NCBI GenBank assembly: GCA_945981915.1
Contig: CAMFRJ010000061.1
Coordinates: forward strand, 1 to 6,879
From: an uncultured Erysipelotrichaceae bacterium
GTDB lineage: Bacteria > Bacillota_I > Bacilli_A > Erysipelotrichales > Coprobacillaceae
Direction of reading: 5' to 3'
DNA length: 6,879 nucleotides
In this document: piece by piece, positions 5,148 through 6,879 of the stretch
Numbering within the stretch: position 1 is the first letter of the stretch
Layout of the letters: every line of letters begins with the position of its first letter
The notes under the pieces: model-generated
What the model was told of the DNA's origin: nothing
Database searches by the model: none
Seen by the model: the letters and a program-made list of their open reading frames with translations, nothing else
Program-made: the position numbers and the translations under genes

Positions 5148-6017
5148 TCATAAATTCTTTGTAAACTTACATAATGGATACTGACTACATCCTAAAAAAG
5201 CTCCATATCTTCCTTTCCTATATATTAATTTATGACCACATCGAGGACAGACATCAATTTGATATGTTTCAATTTCTTTTAAAAATTGCTGATATTTCCT
5301 TTTATAAAAGTCATTATTTTGATCAAGTTCTAAAATACGCTGACCTTTTTTTACCATTTCATTTAAATTACTTTTTAATTCCTTTGATTCTTTATTGATT
5401 CTTTTGATTGTTTGACCTAATTGATCGGCCCTAATGATTTGTTCTTTAATTTCTTTTTTAGCATATTTATCATGAATAATTGTTTGTGGATTTGCTAAAA
5501 CAATCAATGACTTGTGAAAATCATCAAACGATCTTTCAACAATAAATCTTGTCGCAATACTTTGATTCTGTAGTTTTATATTTTTTAAAATTTGTAGATG
5601 ACGCTGATTTTGGGTCACTGGAGAATAAAATCCTTCTCTATATTTTTTGCCAAACAATTCATATTTTCTAATAAACTCGCCTTTATGATTCACAACGATA
5701 TCGCCATATAAATTTTTACATTCAATCATAAAATTGATTTTTGGTGTAATGACATAAAAATCAATTTGTGCCATTTCTTGACCATCACTTATTGAAATAT
5801 CATGTAAAACTACCATATCCATTCCACAATTTTTCAATTCAAATAAGATCTTGTTTTCACCTATGATTCCAGCTCTTACCAATTCTATTTCTTTTTTTAT
5901 TTTCATTTGCAATGGTTCGGGTGCTTTTTTAACTAACTCTTCCAAATTATCTAAATAATCTTTTGCTAAATGATCTTCCTTTAAAATGAGCACTTCAGGT
6001 TTTCTAAATAACTTCAT
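5148..6017 (-). CDS. NERD nuclease-related protein with C-terminal topoisomerase-type zinc finger
   Basis: A 289-residue cytoplasmic protein with no signal peptide. Residues about 48-165 are a NERD domain, related to the PD-(D/E)XK nuclease fold. Candidate catalytic residues are Glu54 in GIIGENKI, Asp86 in QIDFYVI, Glu99 and Lys101 in IECK, and Gln138 in NQRHL. Residues about 185-250 are a charged, probably coiled-coil helix. Residues 257-283 form a four-cysteine zinc finger (Cys257, Cys260, Cys277, Cys283) in CPRCGHKL...GAFLGCSQYPLCKF, like the repeats at the C-terminus of topoisomerase I, implying DNA binding. The ATG at 6017 has AGGAG six bases upstream (6024-6028), which overlaps the stop codon of the GGDEF gene, so the two are probably translationally coupled. 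Target unknown; DNA repair, processing or defence are all possible. The domain calls are firm; nuclease activity is inferred. Confidence 0.85.
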   Translation of the reverse strand: MKLFRKPEVLILKEDHLAKDYLDNLEELVKKAPEPLQMKIKKEIELVRAGIIGENKILFELKNCGMDMVVLHDISISDGQEMAQIDFYVITPKINFMIECKNLYGDIVVNHKGEFIRKYELFGKKYREGFYSPVTQNQRHLQILKNIKLQNQSIATRFIVERSFDDFHKSLIVLANPQTIIHDKYAKKEIKEQIIRADQLGQTIKRINKESKELKSNLNEMVKKGQRILELDQNNDFYKRKYQQFLKEIETYQIDVCPRCGHKLIYRKGRYGAFLGCSQYPLCKFTKNL

Positions 6018-6026
6018 AATAAACTC

Positions 6027-6867
6027 CTAACAACTTTTATTTTTCATTTGATATTTATTCATATACATTTGACTATCAGCCTGCATATACATATCTTGCA
6101 CCGTTATTGATAAATCCTTTCTAAGTGCATAACCAGCTGCAACACTTATTTGATAAGGAGATTGTTTCGAATATTGATCAAGATATTGATGAAATTGGTC
6201 AATATATCTTTTTACTTCTTCATCACTTGTATCCTTAACTATGATGATAAATTCATCTCCACCAATGCGATAAAAATGACTTCTTTTATCAAATACCTGT
6301 CTTATAGCCTGAGCAACAATTTTAATCAAGCAATCTCCTTCTTCATGTCCAAAACAATCATTCACTGTTTTTAAATTATTGATATCTAAAGAAATAAAAG
6401 CGATATCAAGAGAAGGATTTATCTCTTCTTGTTTCATTTCTTCTTCGAATGCTCTTCTATTTTCAAAACCTGTCATAGTATCTTCATAAGCCATAGCCAG
6501 TGCAGCTTCTAATTCATGACGATATTTCTTTTCATTATCCAATTCTTCTTTTTCAACAATAAAGAAATATGCAAACAAAGTTCCAATGACATAACAGAAT
6601 GGTTGAAAAGGATAAAGATCATGTAAAGTCAACAAATACGTATTTGTTAAAACACCAATCAAAGGAATTGTTGTAAACAACAAGATTTCCCATAAAAAGG
6701 GATACGTTTCCTTTTCATGATAATGAACAATTCTAAAGATATTGATGAGTGGTAAAAAATAATAAAAGAGATTTAATGTTGTAAAAGACTGAAATAAATA
6801 TCCCCGATCATATCTAATAGTATCGCTAATGATCCATAATGAATCATTAAATATAGCAAAAATAACC
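6027..6867 (-). CDS. Membrane GGDEF protein, probable diguanylate cyclase (5' end missing)
   Basis: 279 codons are visible; the frame stays open to the insert edge, so the N-terminus is lost. An in-frame TTG at 6683 is not a credible start: coding-like hydrophobic sequence continues before it and no ribosome binding site stands there. Residues 1-105 are hydrophobic, with about three or four membrane spans (roughly 1-15, 25-47, 58-81, 89-104). A short charged helix (105-128) leads into the GGDEF domain at about 129-274. That domain starts with DTMTGFENRRAF (129-140), has the metal-site Asp161 in SLDINNLKTVND, and an intact RIGGDEF with GGDEF at 202-206. These fit an active cyclase making cyclic di-GMP from GTP. 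The usual RxxD inhibitory site reads DKRS, so product inhibition is probably absent. No ligand-binding domain is visible in the part present. The gene leads the NERD gene with a nine-base gap. Confidence 0.88.
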
Positions 6868-6879
6868 CTGTCTCTTATA
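6868..6879. other. Tn5/Nextera mosaic end, truncated (not genomic)
   Basis: The last 12 bases, CTGTCTCTTATA, are the outward start of the 19-bp Tn5 mosaic end (reverse complement of AGATGTGTATAAGAGACAG). With the adapter at 1-55 it shows that both window ends are tagmentation junctions. It cuts the GGDEF gene. Confidence 0.95.

Noticed and set aside
5174..5398. Plus-strand open frame of 74 codons inside the NERD gene
   Set aside because: It is antisense to the zinc-finger and coiled-coil part of a well-supported gene and has no recognisable product.
6150..6374. Plus-strand open frame of 74 codons inside the GGDEF gene
   Set aside because: It is antisense to the conserved GGDEF domain; shadow of the real gene.
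6681..6683. TTG as the start codon of the GGDEF protein
   Set aside because: The frame continues open for 61 more hydrophobic codons to the insert edge, and there is no ribosome binding site before the TTG; the gene is simply cut.

Overview
The window is AT-rich bacterial DNA. It looks like a low-GC Firmicute, most likely of the Erysipelotrichia/Coprobacillus type. That assignment is inference from base composition, strong GGAGG or GGTGAT ribosome binding sites, TAA/TAG/TGA all used as stops, a Firmicute-type HPr with both His and Ser phosphorylation sites, a CcpA-type operator, and a Gram-positive TagD-like cytidylyltransferase. Both ends are not genomic: positions 1-55 are an Illumina Nextera i7 adapter and positions 6868-6879 are the start of the same transposon end read outward. 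The genomic insert is therefore about 56-6867, and the outer genes are cut at the library fragment ends.

Layout, left to right. Minus strand: the N-terminal 363 residues of a secreted surface protein resembling the choice-of-anchor A adhesin group (56-1146). Next on the minus strand is a single-gene ptsH unit encoding HPr (1374-1643), with its own extended -10 promoter, an intrinsic terminator and an upstream cre-like site. Next is a 37-kDa nucleoid-associated (NdpA/YejK) family protein (1792-2796). A 65-bp divergent promoter region follows. Plus strand: a YaaA-family protein (2862-3587), then a fused gene (3631-5070) with an NAD(P)-dependent glycerol-3-phosphate dehydrogenase (GpsA) first and a glycerol-3-phosphate cytidylyltransferase (TagD/TarD) second, closed by a strong terminator. 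Minus strand again: a tightly coupled pair, a membrane GGDEF protein cut at its 5' end (6027-6867) followed by a NERD nuclease-like protein with a topoisomerase-type zinc finger (5148-6017).

The most notable item is the GpsA-TagD fusion. One polypeptide would make sn-glycerol-3-phosphate from dihydroxyacetone phosphate and then activate it to CDP-glycerol, the donor for teichoic-acid-like polymers. The join is almost seamless and keeps a ribosome-binding-site-like sequence before the TagD methionine, so a free TagD may also be made. Other points of interest are a cre-like site centred near -60 of ptsH, three neighbouring genes whose predicted transcripts begin at or just before the Shine-Dalgarno sequence, and the GGDEF/NERD pair. 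No rRNA, tRNA, CRISPR array, insertion sequence or convincing riboswitch was seen.
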